Origin: Gemmatimonadota bacterium
Lineage (GTDB): Bacteria; Gemmatimonadota; Gemmatimonadetes; Longimicrobiales; Gaopeijiaceae
DNA: 36,199 nt
Reading direction: 5' to 3'
NCBI GenBank assembly: GCA_028873825.1
Contig: JAPPNM010000039.1
Coordinates: 1 to 36,199 of the forward strand
This document shows, one piece after another, positions 17,744 to 25,505 of the stretch. The position numbers and the translations under genes are program-made. The notes under the pieces were generated by a model, which had not been told where the DNA came from, ran no database searches, and saw only the letters and a list, made by a program, of their open reading frames with translations. Position 1 is the first letter of the stretch. Each line of letters begins with the position of its first letter.

Positions 17744-18494
17744 ACCACATGGGTCGTACGACGCGCTCTTCATAGTGCGGCTCCAGGAGACCGACGGCAC
17801 GAGAATCGGCCGCCAGCCCGATGTGCCCGGACCTGTCATCCAGGATCCGGGCGACGGGCAGCAGGCCATCGTCTGGACCTTCCAGGTGGGGAACAACGAA
17901 CCCGTGTCCGTGGATTTCGGCCAATTCGGCAGTGCCGGGGACCGCCGTCGCGCGATGGCCATGAGTATTTCCGGCGAGCTTCGGTCACACGCGCCCGGGC
18001 TCCAGGTCGCCGCCTTCGACCCCGATGACGACGACTGCGGCGGACTCGCCTCGGGATGTGGCGGCGGCGGCGGTGGGGGAGGTGGAGTTGGCCCGGGGGG
18101 CAGAGACGGCTACGAAGTGTCGGACCATGATGCGTGGTTCGACAAGCTGACGCTACATCGCAACCTCGACCATTGGGGAGACTCCGAGCTTCGCTTGGTC
18201 TTGTCTTACAAAGCTGCCCCGAACCATCGCATAACTGCAACGCTAGAGTTCAATAATGTCGACGAAGGCAAAACTATCGATACCGACCAGCTGTTCATGC
18301 CTGTATCCCCGGTTCGGAACGGTGCCAAATTCTGGCTCAAGGCGTATGAGTCCGACCCTGGGCCGGACGACCAATTGGGAAAAATCAGACTCTACTGGAA
18401 CGATAGCGGAGAAGAGCTGGAGTTCGACGAGAACGATGACGACAAGAAGGACTTGAGCGTCTGGCTGTATTGGGAGTCGGATTCTGATGAATGA
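17553..18494 (+). CDS. Two-domain protein of unknown function with a poly-glycine linker
   Basis: Not recognised. Convincing protein begins at about GTYWDPDVPVFTIYELSGYS (17665 on). An N-terminal beta-rich domain (to about 18045) is followed by ten near-continuous glycines (about 18060-18090). A second domain contains RLVLSYKAAPNHRITATLEF, KFWLKAYESDPGPDDQLGKI and a very acidic tail (DENDDDKKD) ending SDSDE. The tail and DPGPDDQLG-type stretch recall calcium-binding beta-sandwich (C2-like) domains, which is a guess. GC content falls visibly after the glycine run. No start in this frame has a ribosome-binding site; the likely start is at 17516 in another frame. The stop overlaps an ATG of the next frame as ATGAATGA. 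Confidence 0.55.
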   Translation: MGPGRRNPGRRSSDGPARFSFPSRHRRSWTGTSRIAVGTYWDPDVPVFTIYELSGYSRQVKDAEPHGSYDALFIVRLQETDGTRIGRQPDVPGPVIQDPGDGQQAIVWTFQVGNNEPVSVDFGQFGSAGDRRRAMAMSISGELRSHAPGLQVAAFDPDDDDCGGLASGCGGGGGGGGGVGPGGRDGYEVSDHDAWFDKLTLHRNLDHWGDSELRLVLSYKAAPNHRITATLEFNNVDEGKTIDTDQLFMPVSPVRNGAKFWLKAYESDPGPDDQLGKIRLYWNDSGEELEFDENDDDKKDLSVWLYWESDSDE

Positions 18495-18600
18495 CCTGAC
18501 AGCGTCATTGCCGGGACGCCTGTTGAGACCCGGAGGAGGGCCCCGCCGCCGCGGGACCCTCCACCGGGCCCCCTGGTGCCTGCGCTTGGCGGCCGGTGCC

Positions 18601-18851
18601 TATCGGCCCGTGGACAAAATCCCCCCGGCATTCGAGCGGCGATGCATCCGGCCTGGACGCTTCGCCCCGCCCCTCGACAACGTAAAGACAACTTTACATT
18701 ATGTCATGTCCAGTATACATTTTACGCTTCCAAGGCTGCGCTCTGCGTTGCTCCTCAGTCCAATAGCGCTGCTATTGGCCCCTCGTCGCGCCTTGCCAGC
18801 CCGGCGCCTTGCCGCTCTCGGTGCTCGCGGGGCTTTATCCACGGACTGCTA
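18601..18851 (+). repeat. Dispersed inverted-repeat element, copy 2 (complete, 251 bp)
   Basis: The most complete copy. The left tip TATCGGCCCGTGGACAAAAT (18601) and the right tip, read inverted from 18851 as TAGCAGTCCGTGGATAAAGC, match at most positions and both begin with TA. Inside lie, in order, a GC-rich left arm, and an AT-rich core at 18682-18725 (GTAAAG-ACAA-CTTTAC hairpin, then ATGTCATG and TATACATTT). A hairpin CCAATAGC-GCT-GCTATTGG follows at about 18770-18788, then a GC-rich right arm at 18782-18833. No transposase frame fits, so it is non-autonomous (MITE-like). TA ends are what an IS630/Tc1-type enzyme leaves; that assignment is inference. Confidence 0.75.
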
Positions 18852-18870
18852 CCGGGCAGTCCTCACGATC

Positions 18871-21156
18871 ATGTGCCTGCACGCATGGCCGACCGCTCTT
18901 TCCGGAGCACTCCAAGACCCCGAGGCGCCCTCCGGGGACGCCGGCTGGGAGCTGAGGGTTCTGGACAGTGAATCCGGTGTTCCGCTCGGGGGCGTGTTGG
19001 TTTCCTTCCCCGGTCTCGGCGCGAGCGGCGTGACCGACAGCCTAGGCATCGCCCCGGTTCCTCCGGGAATCCGCGACTCGCTGCGCGTCGTCGCCACCCG
19101 GGTCGGATACTCGGCAATGGACACCGTTGTGGCGCCTCCCGCGACCGGATCCGCGCTCGACTTGCCGCTCGTCCGTTCGGCCGTCGCACTGGCTGCGCTG
19201 ACGGTGAAGGCGGAGCGCGCCGGAGCGAACTCGCGCGAGTTGGCCCGGCGGATCTTCGAGCGAGAGGTGGCGGTCGGGGCGGTGGGGATGACCCGGGCCG
19301 GGGTCCGCGCGGTGCCCGCCGTGGGCGAGGCCGACGTGTTCCGCAGTCTCCAGTCGGTTTCGGGGGTGACGAGTGTCAGCGACTTCGGGGCGGAGATGTT
19401 CGTGCGCGGCGGAGACGCCGACCAGGTGGCCGTTCTCGTCGATGGCGCCCCGGTCTTCGGCCCGTATCACATGTTAGGGCTGATCGGAGTGTTCAACCCG
19501 GACGCGATCGAGTCCACCGAGCTCTACAAGGGATCGATTCCGGCCCGCTACGGCGGGTCGCTCTCCGGGGTCGTTTCGGTCCGGCAGGCAACGGGGGCGG
19601 CGGACGGCGCGTCGTTCAGCGGGGGACTGAGCGCGCTGGGCCTGCGCGCCGCGATGAAAGGCGCGCTTCCCTGGGCCCACGGCAGATGGCTGGTGGCGGG
19701 GCGAAAGGCCACCGTGGACGTGGCGCGACTGCCGGTGCCGTACTCCTTCCACGACATCAACGCGGTCGTTCACCTGCATCCCTCGGAGGAGCACCGCCTC
19801 GGGGTCTCGCTGCTGGCTTCGAACGACCGCTTCGCCTGGGACTTCCTGGAGATGGTCGAGTTCGGGCACTCCATCCGTTCGGACTGGACGAACCTGGTGT
19901 CCTCGGTAACTTGGTCGTGGGCACGGGGGAACCGGATCTCCAGCGACGTGTCGGCGTACCTCAGCCGCTACGAGGCCGGCTTGGCCACCGGGCCGGAGAT
20001 TTCGGCTCTGGTCACCAGGAACCGGATCCGGGCCCGGGGCGTGCGGGCCCAGATCACGGTCCGGGGGAACGTCACCGGGATGCGGGGCGGGTTGGTGCTG
20101 GAGGGTGGCCCGGTCGACCTGTCGGGTACGGGGACGGGCGCGTACATTGAGGGCGACGCGTCGGGCACATATCTGTATGGGTCGGCCTTCGCGGAGGTCG
20201 AGCACTGGATCGGGGCGCTGAGGCTGGCCCCCGGGATCCGGGCGGGGACGGAACGCGGCAGTTCGCGGGTCTTCGCCGAACCCCGACTGTCGGCACGCCT
20301 CCACCTGGGCGCATTCGCGGTCAGTGGCAGCCTGGACCGCAGCTTCCAGTTCCTCTCGGTGCTCCGAGACGACCGGCACATCGCGCCGGGAGCTCCGATG
20401 TGGTTTCTGCGTGGGGAGAGCCAACCGGTGTCGGTGGCCGACGGCATGAGCGTGGCGGTGGACTATTGGCGGGGCGGGACCTGGACGGCGGCGGCGACCG
20501 GCTGGACCCGCCGGTTCTCCGGCATGCCAAGCTGGCATCCGGAGTCCTCACGCGATCTCTCCGCGCTGGAGTTCCACGACGGCACGGCCGCCGGGTGGGA
20601 GGTGGCCTTGCAGAAACACGCGGGCCTCCTGCGTGGCTGGGTCTCCTACCAGCAGGCGTGGGTGAGCTTTCGCGACGGCCAAGCCGGAGAGTACTCGCCG
20701 CGGTGGGACCGCCGCCATGAGTTCGACGCCACGGTGAGCATAGCGGATCCGGGGGGCCTGAGCCTGTCGCTGCGGGCGACCGTGGCCTCCGGCGCGCCCT
20801 TCTGGTATCCGGTCGGTCGGCTCTACGGGATGGCCTACGATCCGAGAGGCCGGGTCAGAAACGAGAACACGCCGAACAACCCCGTCGAGGGTCTCGGCCA
20901 GCGCGAGGATCGTTTCGTTATCCTGTCCGATGTTCAGGGCCGGCTGCCCCACTACGGTCGCGCCGACTTCCTGGCCCGCTACGCCTTCGGCTGGGGAGAC
21001 TTGACGATCGTGCCGTTCCTATCCGTCCCCAACTTCACGATGCGGGAGAACGTGCTCGCCTACAGGCCCGTCGCCGAAACCCCGGACGGCAGGTACCTGG
21101 TCAGAGAACGCCAATTCCCCCCGTTTCCCTTCGTCGGAGTGGACTTCAGGTACTGA
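18871..21156 (+). CDS. TonB-dependent outer-membrane receptor with carboxypeptidase-like N-domain
   Basis: Outer-membrane active transporter, about 761 aa from ATG 18871. It starts with a CarboxypepD_reg-like beta-sandwich (WELRVLDSESGVPLGGVLVS; TDSLGIAPVPPG), then the plug (VFRSLQSVSGVTSVSDFGAE, MFVRGGDADQVAVLVDGAPV, ALYKGSIPARYGG-type segment at about 19530). A 22-strand-type barrel follows, ending in the aromatic FVGVDFRY. The start is uncertain. The frame is open back to 18487 through the repeat element, where an ATG overlaps the upstream stop (ATGAATGA). An ATG inside the element (18706) would give a signal-like run SALLLSPIALLLA. Coupled by one base to the DUF4249 gene, as such pairs usually are. 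Substrate unknown. Confidence 0.88.
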   Translation: MCLHAWPTALSGALQDPEAPSGDAGWELRVLDSESGVPLGGVLVSFPGLGASGVTDSLGIAPVPPGIRDSLRVVATRVGYSAMDTVVAPPATGSALDLPLVRSAVALAALTVKAERAGANSRELARRIFEREVAVGAVGMTRAGVRAVPAVGEADVFRSLQSVSGVTSVSDFGAEMFVRGGDADQVAVLVDGAPVFGPYHMLGLIGVFNPDAIESTELYKGSIPARYGGSLSGVVSVRQATGAADGASFSGGLSALGLRAAMKGALPWAHGRWLVAGRKATVDVARLPVPYSFHDINAVVHLHPSEEHRLGVSLLASNDRFAWDFLEMVEFGHSIRSDWTNLVSSVTWSWARGNRISSDVSAYLSRYEAGLATGPEISALVTRNRIRARGVRAQITVRGNVTGMRGGLVLEGGPVDLSGTGTGAYIEGDASGTYLYGSAFAEVEHWIGALRLAPGIRAGTERGSSRVFAEPRLSARLHLGAFAVSGSLDRSFQFLSVLRDDRHIAPGAPMWFLRGESQPVSVADGMSVAVDYWRGGTWTAAATGWTRRFSGMPSWHPESSRDLSALEFHDGTAAGWEVALQKHAGLLRGWVSYQQAWVSFRDGQAGEYSPRWDRRHEFDATVSIADPGGLSLSLRATVASGAPFWYPVGRLYGMAYDPRGRVRNENTPNNPVEGLGQREDRFVILSDVQGRLPHYGRADFLARYAFGWGDLTIVPFLSVPNFTMRENVLAYRPVAETPDGRYLVRERQFPPFPFVGVDFRY

Positions 21157-21157
21157 C

Positions 21158-21973
21158 ATGCGCACAACAACGAGATTGTCGTTCCTCGTCCCGGTCGCCG
21201 CCGCCGTTGCGGCCGCCGCGTGCGAGATCGTGGATCCGGAACTCCCGCCGGGTCTCGACGACCGCCTGGTCCTGGTCGCCGCATTGAATCCGGACTCCAC
21301 CCGGCACCCCGTTATGGTGTGGCCCGCGCAGTTGTCCGATACCGTCAGGGGTGCCGTGGCGAGGATCCATCGGGCCAAGGACGGATCGAACGGGGGCGAA
21401 TGGACTCTCGTCGCCGAGACGAAAGACATAGAGGACTTCGACGTATGCGGCCGGTGGTACGGCTACAGCCGCGGCCCCGAGGGACTGTGCCTCGTGCCGG
21501 TGGCGGCCCTGGAAGACGGCGTCGCCTACAAGGTGGAGGTGCTCGCCGAAGAGCACGACACGGCATGGGGCGCCACGGCGGCCGTTGGCGATTTCACGGT
21601 CGACGCCGCGGAACTGTCCCGCGGGGAGGGCGACACGGTCTCGGCGGAGTGGACACGAAGTGCCGCCGCCCACAGGTACATGGTGTCGCTGCGGCTGCTC
21701 CAGTCCGGGAACGTGGTCACCTCCTATGCGGACGGCTGGTACGTCGCCGTGGACGGGACGTCCGTGACCGCTCCAGTGCCCGAAGAAGCGATCGAGAAAG
21801 CGATCACGCCCTTCACCCTCGATGTCACCGCAATGGACGTGCATCTGTATTCGCACATCGCCTCCGGCAACGCGGGCAGCGCCTTTTCCGTTTTCCCCGT
21901 CCAGAACGTGGTCGGGGGGTTCGGGGTCGTGGGGTCGGTGCGCCACCGGAGCTTGGCCGTGAGGGTGAAGTAG
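21158..21973 (+). CDS. DUF4249-like lipoprotein, partner of the TonB receptor
   Basis: Lipoprotein of 271 aa. A signal peptide (MRTTTRLSFLVPVAAAVAAA) runs to the lipobox AAAAC, so residue 22 would be the lipidated cysteine. The mature chain is beta-rich and ends with the segment FPVQNVVGGFGVVGSVRHRS, the conserved C-terminal signature of DUF4249. DUF4249 genes in Bacteroidota and Gemmatimonadota usually sit directly after a TonB-dependent receptor, as here with one base between stop and start. It is probably a surface or periplasmic accessory of the receptor; no ligand is known. It is followed by the insertion sequence 57 bases later, so the operon may have been longer. Confidence 0.85.
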   Translation: MRTTTRLSFLVPVAAAVAAAACEIVDPELPPGLDDRLVLVAALNPDSTRHPVMVWPAQLSDTVRGAVARIHRAKDGSNGGEWTLVAETKDIEDFDVCGRWYGYSRGPEGLCLVPVAALEDGVAYKVEVLAEEHDTAWGATAAVGDFTVDAAELSRGEGDTVSAEWTRSAAAHRYMVSLRLLQSGNVVTSYADGWYVAVDGTSVTAPVPEEAIEKAITPFTLDVTAMDVHLYSHIASGNAGSAFSVFPVQNVVGGFGVVGSVRHRSLAVRVK

Positions 21974-22056
21974 CCGCCAACCGCCCGGGTTCCGCTTGCC
22001 CGGCGGGAACGCCTCCCGTCCCCCCGAGTGTTTTCCAACCCGGACATAAGCATGAA

Positions 22057-22138
22057 GGGGCCGGGGGGAGAGTCGGGGCGGGGGGGTACGAAGGGTGGGG
22101 GGTTGGGTGGAGGCTGGGATGTTGGGGCCGGGCGGGCT
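22057..22138 (+). other. Run of G-tracts at the left end of the insertion sequence
   Basis: At least eight runs of three to seven G separated by one to seven bases (for example GGGG-CC-GGGGGG, GGGG-C-GGGGGGG, GGG-T-GGGGGG). This fits the G-quadruplex rule many times over on the plus strand. It lies between the left tip and the end of the transposase gene. Confidence 0.6.
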
Positions 22139-22149
22139 GGCGCGGCGGA

Positions 22150-23436
22150 TCACGCTGCGGGGTTCAGCGCCTTGGCGATGAGCTGGAACAGCGCCTTGCG
22201 GGCCCGCTGGACTTCCCGGGCTGCATCCAGGCTGGTCGCGGCGTGTGCAATGGCGTCCAGCTTGCCGAAGGTGATGCCCGGCTTCAGAAAACCCTCGGCC
22301 CCGTCCAGCGACCGGAGCTTCTCGTACGGCGTCATGACCAGCTCCTGGGGATACTTCCTGCGACGCCGCCCGTTTTCCCCCTCGACCTCGACGGCGAAGA
22401 GGCAGGTCCGGTGATGGTTGAGGAGGGGAGAGAGGTGGTCGCGCAGGAACGCGTCGGTCTGCGGTGCCAGGTTTTCCGGGATGTGGCTGTGCCCCAGCCA
22501 CCTGCGGACGACGTTGCCGTTCTTCGACTCCACCAGCGCGTTGTCGTTCGAGCGCCGGGCCCGCGACTTCGTGAAGTCCTCGACGTGCAGCTTGTTCAGC
22601 ATCTCGGCGACCCGGTGGTTGATGAACTCCGACCCGTTGTCGGAGTGGAAGGCCAGGACGCGGAAGGGAAACGCGCAAACGAGCGCCTCGAGCACGGGAA
22701 CCATGAACTGCTCGGTGATCCGCCGAACCGACGCAAGTTGCTGGTACTGCGTCACTTCGTCGACCATGTTGATCACGTAGGCCCCCTTCTCGCCATCGCG
22801 GTCGCCGCTGTGCACGGTGTCGACCCGCACGAAGCCCGGGCGCCCCTCAGGCCGAGGTCTCCGCCGCTGGCCGATCGGCGACGCCCCGCCCCGCGTCTTC
22901 CGGAACGTGGTCCGGGCGCGCAGGTACGTCCGGCGGGCGCGCAGGTTGTAGATGTGGCCGTTCGAGATCTCCGCCAGGCGTTCGAAGCGCTTGTCGCCGA
23001 AGACATGGTGCTGGCGCCACAGGATCCTCTTCGTCGCCGGTCCCGAGAGCTGCCCGAAGGCCTCGTCCACCTCCGCCAGCAGCAGCGGGTCGGCGGTCGA
23101 GTAGACCTTGGCGAAGGGCCGCGCCGGAGGACGCAGCCGGTGGTCGCGGATGCGGCCCGTGCGACGCTGCTGCTCGATCAGCCGGGTCAGCTGCGAGCCC
23201 GAGCAGCCGGTGACCTTGGCGAGATACTTCCTGACCAGACCCTTCCCGGCCCTCGACAGGCCGAAGTGGTAGCGGAACCGGACCAGCGTCCGCTCGATGA
23301 ACTTGTAGGCCGCCTCGCGGTCGTGGGGGGTGATGTCCGCCCCCTCGCTCCCGCCGAGGAAGGCGCGGATGTCGTCGAGGGTGCGGATGCGTTCGGTGCG
23401 CAGTGTCACGATCATGCTCCCATGATCTGCTCGCAC
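22150..23436 (-). CDS. Integrase-core (rve) DDE transposase
   Basis: Transposase of 428 aa. The N-terminal half is helical and DNA-binding (KYLAKVTGCSGSQLTRLIEQ is helix-turn-helix-like). The RNase-H-fold core carries the DDE triad: D in FVRVDTVHSGD, D in FHSDNGSEFIN, E in NALVESKNGNVVRRW. Spacing and the DNGSEF signature place it with the IS481/IS3-like rve group, though it is longer than most IS481 enzymes. GTG at 23436 is used; the ATG at 23415 (MIVTLRTERIRTL) is an alternative with a GGGAG placed too close to it. The frame is intact, so the element may still be active. Confidence 0.9.
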   Translation of the reverse strand: MRADHGSMIVTLRTERIRTLDDIRAFLGGSEGADITPHDREAAYKFIERTLVRFRYHFGLSRAGKGLVRKYLAKVTGCSGSQLTRLIEQQRRTGRIRDHRLRPPARPFAKVYSTADPLLLAEVDEAFGQLSGPATKRILWRQHHVFGDKRFERLAEISNGHIYNLRARRTYLRARTTFRKTRGGASPIGQRRRPRPEGRPGFVRVDTVHSGDRDGEKGAYVINMVDEVTQYQQLASVRRITEQFMVPVLEALVCAFPFRVLAFHSDNGSEFINHRVAEMLNKLHVEDFTKSRARRSNDNALVESKNGNVVRRWLGHSHIPENLAPQTDAFLRDHLSPLLNHHRTCLFAVEVEGENGRRRRKYPQELVMTPYEKLRSLDGAEGFLKPGITFGKLDAIAHAATSLDAAREVQRARKALFQLIAKALNPAA

Positions 23437-23641
23437 CCCCGCTCATGCTCACTTCCCGTTGGAAACCGGCTCCCCGCTCATGCTCACTTCTCATTGGACA
23501 ACGCTCCCGCTTTCGCAGGACCGAGCGCCCCGTGTACCTTATCTCCTTCTTCGTCCCCCACTTCCCCGGCGAGGGACGGCGCGGAACGCCCGGGGACGCG
23601 GCACGGACGGCGCAAGGACCCGAGCAGGGAGAACGTACGAA

Positions 23642-24613
23642 ATGTCGGCCTCAACGCATTTCGCCTTCGAACGGGACATAGTCGAGATAGAGGAACGGAT
23701 CGCCCGGCTGCGCGAGACGGCGGCCAAGCGGGGCCTGAACGTGGCGGACGAGCTGCGGGTCCTCACCGCCAAGCTCGACGTGCTGCGCGACGAGACCTAC
23801 CGCAGCCTCACCCCGATGGAACAGGTGCAGGTGGCCCGGCATCCCCGCCGCCCGTACGCTCTCGACTACATCCGCGGCGTCTTCACCGACTGGTTCGAGC
23901 TCAGGGGCGACCGCCGCTACCGCAACGACGAGGCCGTCGTGGGCGGGTGGGCGCGGCTCGAAGGCAGGTCGGTCATGGTGGTCGGCCACCAGAAGGGCCG
24001 CGACATGAAGGAGAACCTGCGCCGCAACTTCGGCATGCCCCACCCCGAGGGCTACCGCAAGGCGCTCCGGCTGATGAGGATGGCCGCGAAGTTCGGCCGG
24101 CCGGTGGTGACCCTGATCGACACGCCGGGCGCGTACCCCGGGTTCGGCGCCGAGGAGCGCGGGCAGGCGGAGGCGATCGCGACCAACCTGCGCGAGATGG
24201 CGCGCCTGCCAACGCCGACCGTCTGCGTGGTGATAGGCGAGGGCGGCTCCGGCGGGGCGCTGGCGCTGGGCGTCACGGACAGGATCCTGCTCCTCGAGCA
24301 CGCCATCTACTCGGTGATCTCGCCGGAGGGGTGCGCGGCGATCCTGTGGCGTTCCGCCGAGGAGCGCGAGAAGGCCGCCAGCGCCCTGCGGCTCACCTCG
24401 TCGGACCTCTTCGCCCTGGGAGTCGCCGACGAGGTCGTCGCCGAGCCGCCCGGCGGCGCCCACGCGGACCCGCCGTCGGCCATGGCGGCGGTGGCCGAAG
24501 CCGTCGACCGCCACCTGAAGGAACTCGAGGACACGGAGCCTCGCCTGCTCCTCGCGAACCGCTGGGCGAAGTACGAGGTCCTCGGCGCCTGGACCGAGGG
24601 GACCGGCGCGTGA
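23642..24613 (+). CDS. accA: Acetyl-CoA carboxylase carboxyltransferase subunit alpha
   Basis: Alpha subunit of the carboxyltransferase that moves the carboxyl group from biotin to acetyl-CoA, giving malonyl-CoA for fatty-acid synthesis. It is 323 aa, close to E. coli AccA. The N-terminal helix (FERDIVEIEERIARLRETAA), VARHPRRPYALDYI, FTDWFELRGDRRYRND, HQKGRDMKENLRRNFGMPHP, LIDTPGAYPGFGAEERGQAE and VVIGEGGSGGALALGV are all family blocks. The ATG at 23642 has AGGGAG ten bases upstream; the frame open to 23459 runs into the insertion sequence and is not used. No convincing promoter is seen in the 140 bases between the insertion sequence and the start. accD is not in the window. Confidence 0.97.
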   Translation: MSASTHFAFERDIVEIEERIARLRETAAKRGLNVADELRVLTAKLDVLRDETYRSLTPMEQVQVARHPRRPYALDYIRGVFTDWFELRGDRRYRNDEAVVGGWARLEGRSVMVVGHQKGRDMKENLRRNFGMPHPEGYRKALRLMRMAAKFGRPVVTLIDTPGAYPGFGAEERGQAEAIATNLREMARLPTPTVCVVIGEGGSGGALALGVTDRILLLEHAIYSVISPEGCAAILWRSAEEREKAASALRLTSSDLFALGVADEVVAEPPGGAHADPPSAMAAVAEAVDRHLKELEDTEPRLLLANRWAKYEVLGAWTEGTGA

Positions 24614-24663
24614 GGGAATCCCCCCGGCGTTCGAGCGCCGGCGCGTCCGCGGGCTGCGGGTAG

Positions 24664-25500
24664 ATGCCCGGCTTCGCCGAAGTGCGTTTCAAGGGGACGC
24701 GGCGGGGCTACTTCAACACGGGAGGGCTCGATCTGGCTCCCGGGGACGGGGTGATCGTGCAGGCGGACCGGGGCGAGGACTACGGGCGGGTCGCCGCGCT
24801 GGGGAGCATCGCCGAGCGGAAATGTTCCTCGTCGGGGGGATGCGCCACGCCCGCGCCGACGATGCGGGTGCTTCGCCTGGCGGACTCCGAGGAGGTGCGC
24901 CGCGCCCGGTACAAGGTCGAGGACGAGCGGCGCGCGCGGCTGGAGACGCGGAAGCAGGTGGCCCGCCACGGGCTGAAGATGAAGGTCGCCGAGACGGAGT
25001 GGCAGTTCGACCGCAAGAAGCTGATCATCTACTTCACCGCCGACAGGCGGGTGGACTTCCGGGCGCTGGTGCGCGACCTCGCGCGGTCGTTCCGCACCCG
25101 CATCGAGCTCAGGCAGATCGGCGTGAGGGACGAAGCCGCGCTCCTCGGGGGGGTGGGGCGGTGCGGCCGCGAGCTCTGCTGCTCGACCTGGCTGCCGGAG
25201 CTCAGGCCCGTCAGCCTGCAGCTCGCCAAGGACCAGTCTCTGTCTCTCAACCCGGCGCAGATCTCGGGGTGCTGCGGGCGCCTCATGTGCTGCCTCATGT
25301 ACGAGCACGACAGCTACGTGGAGGCTCGCCGCCGGTTCCCCCGCGAGGGACGCACGCTCACGACGGAGCGGGGGCGGGAGAGAGTCGTCGGCGTGAACAT
25401 CTTCAACGAGACTATCGCCTTGCGGGGAGAAGAGGGTGACGTGCGGGTGGTGACCGTGACCGAACTGAAGCGGGAGATGAGGGCCCGGGAGAGGAACTGA
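24664..25500 (+). CDS. ricT: PSP1-domain protein, RicT/YaaT-like
   Basis: Protein of 278 aa of the RicT (YaaT) family. In Bacillus, RicT joins RicA and RicF in an Fe-S-containing complex that assists RNase Y and affects sporulation and competence. The N-terminal part (to about 60) is a small beta domain with C54 and C60. The PSP1 core (about 70-160) contains WQFDRKKLIIYFTADRRVDF. The cysteine block is complete: GRCGRELCC (C167, C172, C173) and SGCCGRLMCC (C203, C204, C209, C210), all suited to cluster binding. It follows accA after 50 bases and precedes the ABC operon by 5. No RicA or RicF homologue is present here. Confidence 0.9.
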   Translation: MPGFAEVRFKGTRRGYFNTGGLDLAPGDGVIVQADRGEDYGRVAALGSIAERKCSSSGGCATPAPTMRVLRLADSEEVRRARYKVEDERRARLETRKQVARHGLKMKVAETEWQFDRKKLIIYFTADRRVDFRALVRDLARSFRTRIELRQIGVRDEAALLGGVGRCGRELCCSTWLPELRPVSLQLAKDQSLSLNPAQISGCCGRLMCCLMYEHDSYVEARRRFPREGRTLTTERGRERVVGVNIFNETIALRGEEGDVRVVTVTELKREMRARERN

Positions 25501-25505
25501 CCCAC

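Larger units (their letters stand above)
22031..23502 (-). mobile_element. Insertion sequence with rve/DDE transposase and a duplicated right end
   Basis: About 1.47 kb. The left end at 22031 (TTTTCCAACCCGGACATAAG, then CATGAAGGGG) and the right end read inverted from 23501 (TTGTCCAATGAGAAGTGAGC, then ATGAGCGGGG) are imperfect inverted repeats. They share TCCAA at the tip and AGCATGA inside. The right end carries a second copy 35 bp further in (23436-23465), closer in sequence to the left end. The transposase fills the middle. No target-site duplication is obvious. The element sits between the DUF4249 gene and accA, whose ATG lies 140 bases beyond. Confidence 0.8.
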
